Assembly: GCA_947184155.2 (NCBI GenBank)
Contig: CAMXCT020003179.1
Coordinates: forward strand, 320,001 to 384,000
Direction of reading: 5' to 3'
DNA length: 64,000 nucleotides
Origin: Cladocopium goreaui
Taxonomy: Eukaryota; Sar; Dinophyceae; Suessiales; Symbiodiniaceae
Part shown: positions 33,240-42,912 of the stretch, piece after piece
Layout of the letters: every line of letters starts with the position of its first letter
How positions within the stretch are numbered: position 1 is the first letter of the stretch
Program-made: the position numbers and the translations under genes
The notes under the pieces: model-generated
What the model saw: the letters and a program-made list of their open reading frames with translations, nothing else
Told to the model about the DNA's origin: nothing
Database searches by the model: none

Positions 33240-33688
33240 GACCTTTTAGTCTCCAACCCTTTTGATCCACTAAATTTTGTGACATAAAAGAAATATATGA
33301 AACCAGTAATGACGGAATTCAAGTTGAAATGAATTCAGGTTTCAGATTTGTTTGTTTGTCCAAATAAAAACCGAGGAAAACAAATCAAAAATATGAAGAT
33401 GAGAAAACCTTTCAGATTCTTTCTGAAAAATTTATTCACGAGAATTCAGATGACGGAATTCCAAATAGAAAACGTGTCAAGCATGACACTGAAGTTCCCT
33501 TATCGGAACCCATGAGTAGAATGTTCAGAACCATTCAAAGAACCTTCCCGGGAACCGCGGGAGAAAGGAAAGTATAAATAAGGAGCGAGGAACGCAAGGG
33601 AGCACGACGTAGACGCGCAGGGAGAGACGGCGCTCAATACGGGCGCAGGTACTAACTAATACACTATCGCAACGAGTCGCGAGTGCGT
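33240..33688 (-). repeat. Split direct repeat A1 (5-prime end of the YR element)
   Basis: 449 bp, near-identical to 25487-25935 (one visible change, GCGCGAG versus GCGGGAG). In element orientation it starts ACGCACTCGCGAC. The start codon of the recombinase lies about 40 nt downstream of its inner end. It contains the same HSE-like and TATAAATA motifs as A2. Confidence 0.9.
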
Positions 33689-33879
33689 TCCATAATCTCT
33701 CGGCAAATCATACACCAAAAAGAAACAAAAAACAGCAGCAACGACACGCAAATCCCCCGGCCAGATTTGCGTTCCGCCAGCAGGAGAAACAGCAAAGCAA
33801 ACAAAGAAAGGGGCCAACTGTTGATAGTAACGACAAACTGAAACGTTCTATTGGCAAACTATACACTACGGCAGCCACC

Positions 33880-34140
33880 TCAGATTCCTCTGATGTGCAT
33901 TGCAGGGCCGAAGCTGGACACTTGTTTTGTGGATGCTCAGGGACTCCATTGAACGTGCAAACAACAAGGTTCGCAATTTTTTTTCCTCAGGTATGGCCGA
34001 TGTCGCTTTAAGGCTCGGTCCTGAAATTGGTATAAACAGGTCAAACGAATTAAAAAACTCAGCATGAAACGCAGTGGTTCCATCCATAGCAAACAACAAG
34101 GTTGGCAAAGATCCTCATTTCAGACGTGACATGTTTCACT
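33880..34140 (+). pseudogene. Copia protease-region fragment, second copy
   Basis: The plus strand reads GPKLDTCFVDAQG, and after a one-base shift TPLNVQTTRFA, the sequence expected just after the protease site in copia elements. The following stretch (GGCTCGGTCCTGA..., about 34013-34070) matches 25068-25120 closely. It is thus a direct duplicate of the fragment left of the YR element, now degenerate. Confidence 0.6.
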
Positions 34141-34589
34141 TCGAAATGTCTTGAGAGCAGGTAGGAGTGTTGTTCATGTTTATGGAGTGCCTTGTTTGAC
34201 AAAAGCTCACAAGCAAATCGAGGCTGTTCAAGAAGAATTCTTTGTGCGCACATGGTCAGACATCAGTTGTTTTCAGAACACTTCCAAGTGTCTCCAAAGT
34301 TGCTGGGGTTTGGAGAAGCTTGTTTTGGTGTCTTGAAAGTGTCAGGCTGTGGCGTGGCATCATGGGCTTTACGAAATTTGGCGACAAGCGTGTCAATGAG
34401 TTGGATTTGCTTTCAGGTTATATAGTTGGAGTTGCATACAGTAGTTGGCAACTGTGCTGCCTTGCTAGAATTTTAGGCCGCAGCTGGCGCAGCGGGACAG
34501 CCTCAAGGCAAGCCTCGAGGCTTCAAGTTGATGGAAAATATAACAAAAAGTTTATAAGATGAAACAAAGTTGAAGGCAGGCCTCAATGC

Positions 34590-34735
34590 AAATCTCTTTT
34601 TTTTGTCCGAGCCCGTTGCTTTTCGGCAGGTCTACGGTCTTGAGTTTTACTCGCGGACCAGCAGGGAGTCGAACCACCACCGGCAGTCTGTCAGCGACAC
34701 AAGAGTGCCGCGATACCAACTGCACCACAACTTTC
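34590..34735 (-). mobile_element. tRNA-derived SINE, copy 1
   Basis: On the minus strand a tRNA-like head (A box TGGTGCAGTTGG, B box GGTTCGACTCC) is followed by a body (ACCTGCCGAAAAGCAACGGGC) and an A-tract. The putative anticodon loop CTCTTGT has CTT, suggesting descent from a tRNA-Lys(CUU). Thirteen or so extra bases between the anticodon stem and the T arm, and a poor acceptor stem, show that it is not a working tRNA. Confidence 0.7.
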
Positions 34736-34916
34736 AAGCCTCGAGGGAAGCAAAAGAATATGACAAAGAAGGGGCTCTTTTTCGGTCCTCAAAACGTAAG
34801 AAAAAGCAGGCGCAAATGGACCTCCCCAGTTCAAGCTTCGACTCGCATCTCTTGCTGGTCAAATCAGCTTCAACTTGCAAATAAACGCTTCAACAGATTT
34901 GCCACAATGAAGGGGC

Positions 34917-35025
34917 CAAAACTGGACCCTGCAGGGGTCACCACTTTTTATTCCAGGGGGTCCACTTTCTGAGTCCTTTAAAAACACCGTTTCCTTTGCA
35001 CAGGGGTCCAAAACTGGACCCTCAA
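34917..35025. repeat. Two direct copies of CCAAAACTGGACCCT
   Basis: The 15-mer appears at about 34917 and 35008, about 90 bp apart, with GGGGTC motifs in both orientations between them. No function can be given. Confidence 0.5.
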
Positions 35026-35344
35026 CAAGACCTTAAGCCTACCCAAGCAGATTCTTCAGCTGCGGTTCCAAAAACCATACCGAGTTGGCAATAAGGGCCT
35101 CGAACAAGGGAGCCTCGAACAAGGGAGTTCCGACTCCGTCTCAAAGTAATATCAATTTCAGGTGCCAAAGACGAATCTAAAACCAGCTGACTGCTTGTCT
35201 TGGTCATGACAATCTTTCCCTTCGATTCTGTTGAAAGAGGTTTCGTGTTTCCAAAGCCTGCAATCGAGGCGCTTCGAAGCTCGGCGAGGCGCGGCAGGCT
35301 TCGAGGCAGGCCTCGAGTCGTTGATCGAATACGTTTTCTCCAAG

Positions 35345-35600
35345 CGATTTGGCTTTTTTTCCGTCCAACGCCATATGGCTGTTAAGTAAGCCGGAAAGCC
35401 AGTTGCATATTTCAAATTCAGCGAATTAATGCAACAGCAACATCATAAAATCGACCATGTGCAGCAAAAGTAGAACTGAATCGATAGATAATCCATGAGC
35501 TGTCACCGTGCGAGGACAAGAACCCAACAAAACACGAAACACAACGCAAAGACAAAACAGAACCAACACAAACAAACCAAAAACCAAACAAGACACAACC
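35345..35600. repeat. Inverted repeat, right copy (partner at 24600-24832)
   Basis: The reverse complement of this segment matches the left copy over more than 200 bp, including ATATGCAACTGGCTTTCCGG and CAGTTCTACTTTTG. Together with the copia fragments at 24.9 and 33.9 kb it shows that related sequence lies on both sides of the YR element in mixed orientation. Confidence 0.8.
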
Positions 35601-36550
35601 CAAAAACAGCACGGCCGGTGATCAGCTGGTCAGTTCATAGTCATCAGAAGAGATGATAAATGTCTCCAAGCGATTTGGCTTGAAATGGACGTGCAGTGGA
35701 TCACTGTAGAGCGGGACAAAGCAAGATGATTCCTCCAATTGACTTTGATCTCGGACCCAAAACTTATTGGACAAAGTAAGACTCAGGATGGAGGTTACAA
35801 CTCTGCGTAAGGTGATATTTTTATTGTTTTGATCGTGCAGTCGGTACCTCAAACGGAACCTTCTCCCAGAACCCAAGAATCTGAGAGAGTTTCAAGAGCC
35901 AAAAAACAACCCAAACCAGCCCCAAAACCTCGTTACAATTCAATTTCAGTCCAAAAACATTCTCCTCCTTCATCAAGTTGACGAAAAACATTCACATTCA
36001 CATAAAACGCATCTTCAGGTGTTGTAACCAATTCCAGTTGTTCTCAAACCATTCTGCATCTCTTTCAGAGATCTTGCACGAATTTTTCACACTGGCTGTT
36101 GCATGTTGCAGAGATAAGTGAATTGATTAACGCATAGACGTGGCCGTCTGCTGATTGAGTGGCCCCCAAAGTGAACTGGTGGATAGTTTCGGTGGATTTC
36201 CGTCCTTGTCCAAGGCAAATCCGGTGGTTCTTGCGTGGATGTTTCGCTTGTGGCTCCGGCCCCTTTGATCTGGCCGGAGCATTTTTCGTGTCGTCGCTGC
36301 TGTGGTGTTCTCGTTTGTTTTCCACCTCTTTTCTTGCTTTTCCTTTCTGTTATGTCGATGAAAGAGGCTACGAGTGATGCTTCAAATCATTGCAGTATCT
36401 CGTCCAGCAGCATCATAACCGAACGTTGGCGGTAATCGGAAGACGCTTCGAGACGCAACGTGGCGGATGCCATGCCTCTAATGAGACACGTGCTCCAGTT
36501 TCACGTGAAAGGAATGAATTCACTCTGGCTACAAAGAATCGTGTGAAGTC
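35601..36550. other. Stretch with no recognised gene
   Basis: Only short overlapping frames are present, for example one on the plus strand at 36159-36377. No motif, RNA gene or repeat was recognised. Confidence 0.45.
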
Positions 36551-36556
36551 TCCTTC

Positions 36557-36618
36557 TCACCAGCGACAGTCTGTCAGCGCCACAAGAGTTACACGATACT
36601 AACTGAGCTAGGAGAGCG
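36557..36618 (-). mobile_element. tRNA-derived SINE, copy 2 (head only)
   Basis: The minus strand shows CCTAGCTCAGTTAGTATCG (A box region), the loop CTCTTGT and GCGCTGACAGACTGTCGC, matching the other two copies. The B box and body are lost or too diverged. Confidence 0.55.
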
Positions 36619-36977
36619 ACTGGAGATTTCAGTTTTTGGAATCATGATTGTTTGAGTGTTTTAACATTGGGTTGAAGAAACGAACATTTTGGACTCAAGT
36701 GTCCGGACCGTGCCTCAGAGCGAAAACGGCCGTGGAAAAAGTCTCGACCAAGTCAAAGACTTTTTTTCTTGCACGAGGAAAAAAGAGAGACCTGCGGGAC
36801 AAAAGAATGAAATTCCAGCAAGGTTGAACTTGAAGAACTGTAGTGGCAACGTCTTGCAACGACAGATGCCCGATTTGCGTTGTCTTGAAAGTCAAGTGCA
36901 AACAAGATCGCATTCTCTATTCCAATTGCTAGTCTTTGCTGTTAGATTTTCGTTTTGCAGTCTCGTTTTTCAGCACT

Positions 36978-37117
36978 TTTTTGCGGTCGGCGCCCGTTGC
37001 CTTTCGGCGGGTCGCACTTGAGACTTCCGAGTGGACCAGCAGGGATTCGAACCACCACCGGCAGTCTGTCAGCGCTGGCAAGACCAACGCCATACCAACT
37101 GAGCCATCGGGTCGCCT
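36978..37117 (-). mobile_element. tRNA-derived SINE, copy 3, with target-site duplication
   Basis: 140 bp. The 5-prime head has A box TGGCTCAGTTGG and B box GGTTCGAATCC. The predicted anticodon stem CGTTG/CAGCG encloses loop GTCTTGC (anticodon CTT, Lys). The body includes GACCCGCCGAAAGGCAACGGG and the 3-prime end is a short A-tract. The 19-bp AGTCTCGTTTTTCAGCACT flanks the element exactly at 36959-36977 and 37118-37136. This is the target-site duplication left by endonuclease-primed retroposition, so a LINE-type partner must exist elsewhere. Confidence 0.85.
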
Positions 37118-37289
37118 AGTCTCGTTTTTCAGCACTGTCAGATCCTCAGTTGGTGTTGCGGCCTTCTTCACATTGCAAATCCATTCCCCGCTGGTCCAGG
37201 AGAAAAAATTAAGTTGACTCTCAGAACATGAATGGATGTCGAAAAACAGTTTTCGCATGGAACCGGAATGCTTCCTGAGCCGATGAATT

Positions 37290-37507
37290 GGAGAAGCTGG
37301 ATATCCAAGCAGGATTCACTGAAATCGAGCGAGTGCTGAAGATGATCGTGGGAGCCTTGAGACCTTTGCTCATACATCAGGAATTGGGTCCAGATGGGTT
37401 TTGTTGCTTCACACTTGCTTGCGGTGGTTCCATAGACATCAAGGATGCATTCCTTCTGGTACCACAACAAGAGCATGTGTTGGTTGAACAACCTTCATGG
37501 TTTGCAG
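37290..37507 (+). pseudogene. Copia RT fragment upstream of the helicase exon
   Basis: The plus strand encodes GGSIDIKDAFLLVPQQEHVL followed by EQPSWFAG. The IDIKDAFLLVP block is the first catalytic motif of Ty1/copia reverse transcriptase. It stops matching at TTTGCAG (37501-37507), where the helicase frame becomes coding. The fragment either borders the helicase exon by chance or marks an old insertion into its intron. Confidence 0.7.
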
Positions 37508-40111
37508 GACTGGTACCTTGCCTCTGGCCAGAGCCTGGAACCCATAGATGCCACAGTCAGGGATGACAGGGGCCCACTCCCAGGCACCTTTTTCCTCCAT
37601 ACTATGTGGATGTTTGGATGCACCAAGCCCACCAGCGAGGTGACTGCTGTTGCGCACTCTCCCCCCTGTAGGTACCACCTTGGCCTAGGCATCTACAACG
37701 TCCAAACAGCAGTTGAAGGGATGGATGGCAACAAACGATCACATTTGTTGCATTTGTGCGGGCAATTGCTGCGCCTCGTCCTCATCCCATGTCATGTAGA
37801 GGGAGAACCCTATCAGTGGACCCGCACAACGGCACTTTCCTTTGCTGCCGAAATGGACGGACATGTCTTGGGCACGCTATGTGCAGTGACAATGGCATTG
37901 CTCACCAATCGGCTAGACCTGTGCATTCAAGGACTCTTTGGTGCAGGCAAGTCAAAATCGATGGCAGTCCTCATCCTCGCCCTGATCGAAATCGACACCA
38001 CCAATAGCCTTAAGATATTGTTTATATGTAAGGAAAACTCAGGCACTCGATCCTTTGCTGACCTGCTCCTATGGCTCGACCCCCCGTCGGGGGTGTTTGG
38101 GCGCATAGGCAGGTTAGTAGGGGACCAAGAACGTAACAAGAGCAGTTACTCCCACACCAAATTCGACATCCATCCGAGAGAAAGAAGACAAATGCTGAGC
38201 AAGTGCCAGCTAGTTTTGGCCACAGGAGGTACTGTAGCCCAAGATCTCACCATGCAATGGTCCACGCTGGGCGGCTTCATGCAAGAGTTGTCCCTCATGG
38301 TCATCGACGAAGGCCAGCAATATGGCACTGACCGGGAAATTGCAGTCATTAGTCTGCTGAGACAACAACCCTTAGTCCTGTGGACGGGAGACTCAGAGCA
38401 GACGCCAGGAGGTATTGCTCGAGCAGCCCCCAACGCCAAACGATCTCGGCAACTCCTCTTAGCCAAAAAGCATGGGCTACGCAGTGACCGCAATTATTAT
38501 ATGCCATCTAACTTAGCAGATGCAATGATTCGGCTGTTTGACGACTCATCCAATGAAGGTCTGACCACCCTTAGCCAAATCCTCCGTCGAGGCCAGCACA
38601 CGTTGGGTCAGCTATGGACAAACCAACTCTCGCCACAATCTACCGAAGACCTGGAGGCGGCGAACGCTGTCCTCCCCGGCCTGAGAGCGCAATTTGAAGC
38701 AGCCCAGCCACATGAGCAAAGACAACTCCCCACAATCGTGGACACCGAACTGCTGGCAGGCACAACAGTCAACTTTCCACGGTCCCTGGTACGCCTTGCC
38801 TGGATTTTGCAACATGCCGCGACCCTCCTACCCATGGCTGGTGACATACAAGCAGTGCTAAACTCCCATACCGCAGGAGTTAGCGACATCCATGCATGGG
38901 GATTGATGCTCCCGTCTAGCTCAAGAGTTAGCCCGGTGACATATCATTCAGTAGTGGCTGTCAGATACCCTGATCTTTGCAGACTCATTAACGACATGTG
39001 GGAACTTGGAAGTTTTGCCTCCGGAGGGCTTCCAGACAGGCCACCAGGGTTCCAGTTCGTGCTTTGGGACACCAATGTCTCCCCCTTCCCCAGGAATGCC
39101 GGGTTTGCCGATGGGCTCTTCGTAATGACCACTGCAACAGATCACAAGAACAACCTCAACCGTTCAGTGCTCAAGAAAGATTATGCCCGCACTCTCCACG
39201 TAGAAACAATAGCCAACTCAGCAGGAGGAACAGCACAGGTAGCAATCGTAGCCCAGCCGAGTATTGGATTCCTGAACGCGAAGTACTACTCCAACGGCTC
39301 CCCTACGGAAGATACGGAAGATTGCCTTGGCCGAATCACTGTCGGACTCACCCGCTCAAAATCCTTAACCGTATTGGTCTCCCCGCTAGACATGATGGGG
39401 CTTATGGGCATGGCTCAGGTTGTCGCGACCATAGCATATGGCATCCGAGGCCTTCGAAGAGGAGAAACGACATGGGATTGGCCTGACTTCAACGCCAACC
39501 CAGAACAGGAAAATCTTGCACAGATGAACAGATGGTCTCTGAACTCAACACCCGCATGGGAATTCCCTCCCCTCGCAATCGCAAACCAATACCATGACCA
39601 ACAGAGCAATCAGGTGAAGCGAGCGAGATATCGTCTGATATTGGTACGAGGGTCAGATCTTGCGTGGCTGAACAGAGATCGCCTCCAAGAAGTCAAGGCA
39701 GGGCTAGCAGCTGAACACAAATGGATTCCTGTGCAGAATCTCCCGTTCCCGGAAGTCGTCCTGTATGCCTACGCAGCTGATCGCACGCCCTTTCCCACAT
39801 ATGTATGCCTGCCTTCAGGATTGTACAAGGCGCGTACTGGGCAGATTGTGGCGCAGACCGGCCCTGAACAGGAAATCCTACCTTTGTCAGGTATGTACTT
39901 CTTTGATGGATGGCGGGTACATCCAACGCTACCAATACCCAGCTACCACGCACCAAAGAAGCGCCAGTCCGGGATATCACTCCTGCTACACCCTCAGCTG
40001 GTACGGAACCAACCCGGTCGCCAGAAGAAGAAGCGAGAGACATCCTTGCGACAGCCGCCAAGAATCAGGCGGAAGATGGGCCAAATACAAGGCGGGCAGC
40101 GGTCCGCGCAT
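37508..40111 (+). CDS. SF1-type (UPF1-like) helicase, large exon
   Basis: An open frame of 868 codons from a TTTGCAG acceptor (37501-37507) to a GTAAGT donor (40112). Both ends are in phase 0, which supports one exon. Helicase motifs: GLFGAGKSKS (about 142-151, Walker A), MVIDEGQQYG (about 264-273, Walker B with DEGQ), LWTGDSEQTPGG (about 292-303, motif III) and GRITVGLTRSKSL (about 608-620, motif VI with the arginine finger). This is the layout of UPF1/SEN1-like superfamily 1 helicases, which unwind RNA or DNA with ATP. I associate such proteins with dinoflagellate multi-copy families. The frame is open upstream to an ATG at 37445, but that part overlaps the copia fragment. Past about 39955 another frame, to about 40140, looks more protein-like (RSPEEEARDILATAAKNQAE), so a small indel near there is possible. 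Confidence 0.75.
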
Positions 40112-40164
40112 GTAAGTACCTAAGATTACAACACCGGAATCCCTCTAGGATGCTGAATTCAGGA

Positions 40165-40860
40165 AATATTTTTTTTACGATTTTAATATGGTTTTGGATA
40201 CGATTTGACGATATGAATTTGATATGCTTTGAATTTGGGGTTATGATTTCGATATGATTTTGATATGGTTTTGATACGATTTTGATACGATTTTGATACG
40301 GTTTTGATATGATTTTGATACGGTTTTGATATGGTTCCAGCGAGTTGGCTTCAAAAAAAGAAACAGAAACAGCGCAGGGATAGGTTTTTGGTCGATGTTT
40401 CGAGGATTTTTATGGTTTTGGTATGATTTTGATATGGTTTTGATGCGATTTTGATACGATTTTGATACGCTTTTGATACGATTTTGATACGGTTTTGGTA
40501 TGATTTTGATCCGGTTTTTACATGGTTCCAGTGAGTTGGCTTCAAAAAAAGAAACAGAAACAGCCCAGGGACATGTTTTTGGTCGAATTTTCAATGGTTT
40601 TTAGGGTTTTGGTATGATTTTGATATGGTTTTGATACGATTTTGATACGATTTTGATACGATTTTGATATGATTTTGATATGGTTCCAGTGAGTTGGCTT
40701 CAAAAAAAGAAACAGAAACAGCCCAGGGACAGGTTTTTGGTCAATTTGTCGAAGGTTTTTGTGGTTTCGATATGATTTTGATACGATTTTGATACGCTTT
40801 TGATACGATTTTGATACGGTTTTGATACGATTTTGATATGGTTTTGATACGATTTTGCAA
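40165..40860. repeat. GATTTTGATACG minisatellite with a higher-order unit
   Basis: Tandem 12-mers GATTTTGATACG/GGTTTTGATATG are interrupted three times, at about 40335, 40525 and 40682, by the same 60-bp block starting GGTTCCAG(C/T)GAGTTGGC and containing AAAGAAACAGAAACAGC. The array therefore has a higher-order period of about 160-190 bp. It begins right after the helicase donor site and so may lie in an intron. Confidence 0.85.
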
Positions 40861-41082
40861 TATTTTGGATATTGTTCCGATGGGTTCTTGGAGGTGCGGC
40901 CCTGCTTATAACTAGTTGTTATACTTGTCATGGTTATCGTTCCAGTTACTGTATCACTTATAGTTGGACTTACTAAGTCAGTCATGCTAGACTTATGGTT
41001 TGACTTAGGTAAGTGCGACAACCTAGTTGTCGTCTACTTGTAAGTATTTACGGTTGGACTTGTGCTACTTATTAAGTCAGAC

Positions 41083-41205
41083 GTGTTCGACTTATAAGTA
41101 GGACATGTTCGACTTATAAGTAGGACATGTTCGACTTATAAGTAGGACATGTTCGACTTATAAGTCGGACGATTTCGACTTATGTTTGACTTATAAGTCG
41201 AACCA
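41083..41205. repeat. 22-bp repeat with ACTTATAAGT palindrome
   Basis: GTTCGACTTATAAGTAGGAC recurs every 22 bp about three to four times, then in diverged form. Each unit contains the perfect 10-bp palindrome ACTTATAAGT. Before it (40985-41080) lie more scattered GACTTA motifs. Confidence 0.8.
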
Positions 41206-41209
41206 GCAG

Positions 41210-41999
41210 GTTCCCCAAACGCGCCAAAAGTGTTTCGATCATGTTGTTTTTTAAAAAAATTCTTTGTGAAACCGAGCCCTCGCTATACATTCCTGTGCTC
41301 CTTTTTCGACAACTTCCGAAGATATGCTGCACTCACGGAAACAGAGAGACTTCGGCAACCCCACGTTTCGCGCCCGTGAGTGCTTTCACCTGTGATTTCA
41401 CACGCTTCGGAAGCGTTATACTTTTCCCACATACTTGGTATAGATGGTTGCAGCTGACATGTGTTTTTTAAAAACATGCTGATGTGTTTGACATGATGGT
41501 TGCAGTCCAAAAACTAATATGTGGCACATGAAAAACCAGAGGAAAGTTTGTGTGACTGGCCGGACTATCGGAATTGATGGAACTCTTTCACATCAGGCTC
41601 AAAAGAAGCATATCACGTGGCAGAACCCCAGCGCAGAAGTTCATGTTTTCTGCATCACTCAGGATTCAGCTAGAGCTCCACCGATCACATGGGCCTCCAT
41701 GCAGAGGCCAAAGAACATATATGACAATAACAGAGATTGGAAAATGGCGAGACAGGGAAGTTGGTCATGGTTTCTATCTTTGTTTTCTCACTCTGATTGA
41801 ACGATCCAAAGCCAGCAAAGTATATTGAAGCAACCGCGTGTCTTGTTTCTATGTATACTATACACGGAATGGTTGAAGTGATACACCTTTTTGCCGCGAG
41901 CATGGATCCAACGGCTTTGTACGGCAGCCAGTTCGCTGCCACGCAATTTGAACCAATTATGTTCTGCTCTACATGGCAGAAAAGCAAATGTCAAATATT
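41210..41999. other. Intergenic stretch with no recognised gene
   Basis: The region lies between the plus-strand helicase and the minus-strand gene ending at 42000. Short frames on both strands carry no motif. Confidence 0.45.
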
Positions 42000-42912
42000 T
42001 CACACGGCATGAGGGATCACCAGCGCCGAATTGTCAGGCAAAGGCTGGTATATTACGCTCCCTTTGATGCGCCTTGTCTCTACCCATCTCAACACGCTGT
42101 CCCCACATCGGAACTGATGTTTCGACAAGGATTCCCAAACTGAGATGATCGACACTAAATGTCCCGAACTTTCACAATGATACATCACTTGGCCATGAGC
42201 TGTCTGACCAGTATCCGTTGCGAAAGTCACCACATCATCCCGTTTGATCATGTTCCCGCAAACAGAGGCACCCAATGCAGTCATGACTGGCGCAGAGCCA
42301 GGAAAGTCATCCTGAAAAGATTGGTTGATTTCTGCAGGTGCATCCTGAACAGCTCCTGCCAAAAACACTGCATCATGCTCCAATGGCTCTTCATGTTCTG
42401 CTAGTCTTTGGCAGTAAGACAAGGTGACCTGTTCCAAGAGCTGCTTGGACCAATCAGGACTTACGGTGTGCCGATTGTTGGCATAAAGTTTGATGCCCTT
42501 GTGCTTTCTCTCCAACACAAAGCAGTTTAGGAGATAACCTGTCTCGCGCATGGATTGAGCGACATGCAGCATGTAGTGGTGTTTTGGCAGAACGGATTCT
42601 TCTCCATGCGCCAGCTTGAAAGCTTTCAGGTGATCGACAACATACTTGTGCAAAGTGTCAGAGGAGATCGGGCCACGCATGGATGAATGACATAATTCAA
42701 GAAGGTTCAACGCCAGAACCAAAGATCTAACAGTCAGACGAACTGATGCATCCTCGCTTCTATCAAGATTCAAAGTTCTCAAGAAATGCCGGATAGGGCC
42801 ATAGAGACTCAAACATTCGCTGGCACTGCAACTGAACTCAGCATTCTTGCGAAAGCAATCCTTTCCAGTGTTTCCAGAGCTCTGGATGTAGTCTGGCCAC
42901 ACCAGTTTTGCC
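42000..42912 (-). CDS. Last exon of the TNP2-like gene
   Basis: This exon begins after CTCTGCAG (acceptor at 42913-42914) and ends at TGA 42000-42002. About 300 codons contain LPKHHYMLHVAQSMRETGY and CFVLERKHKGIKLYAN. These match the C-terminal core of TNP2-type proteins, where a His-His and the E-KHK motif are conserved. The tail (GQVMYHCESSGHLVSIISVW) resembles a small beta-barrel. Confidence 0.7.

Larger units (their letters stand above)
25128..33688 (-). mobile_element. Tyrosine-recombinase retrotransposon with split direct repeats
   Basis: An 8,561-bp element read on the minus strand. Terminal structure, 5-prime to 3-prime: A1 = 33688-33240 (449 bp), coding region, B1 = 26277-25935 (343 bp), A2 = 25935-25487 (449 bp), a 16-bp spacer, B2 = 25470-25128 (343 bp). 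A1 and A2 are equal in length and almost identical, as are B1 and B2. This A1-ORFs-B1-A2-B2 order is the split-direct-repeat arrangement known from PAT- and Ngaro-type YR retrotransposons. Gene order is recombinase (31197-33197), gag (29192-30415), methyltransferase-like (28220-29188) and RT/RNase H (26411-28374). No target-site duplication is seen, as expected for recombinase-mediated insertion. The near-identity of the repeats suggests a fairly recent insertion, although RT/RNase H is broken. Confidence 0.9.

Noticed and set aside
36990-37116. Functional tRNA-Lys gene
   Set aside because: Extra bases between the anticodon stem and T arm, a weak acceptor stem, an attached body with A-tract and a 19-bp target duplication identify a SINE.
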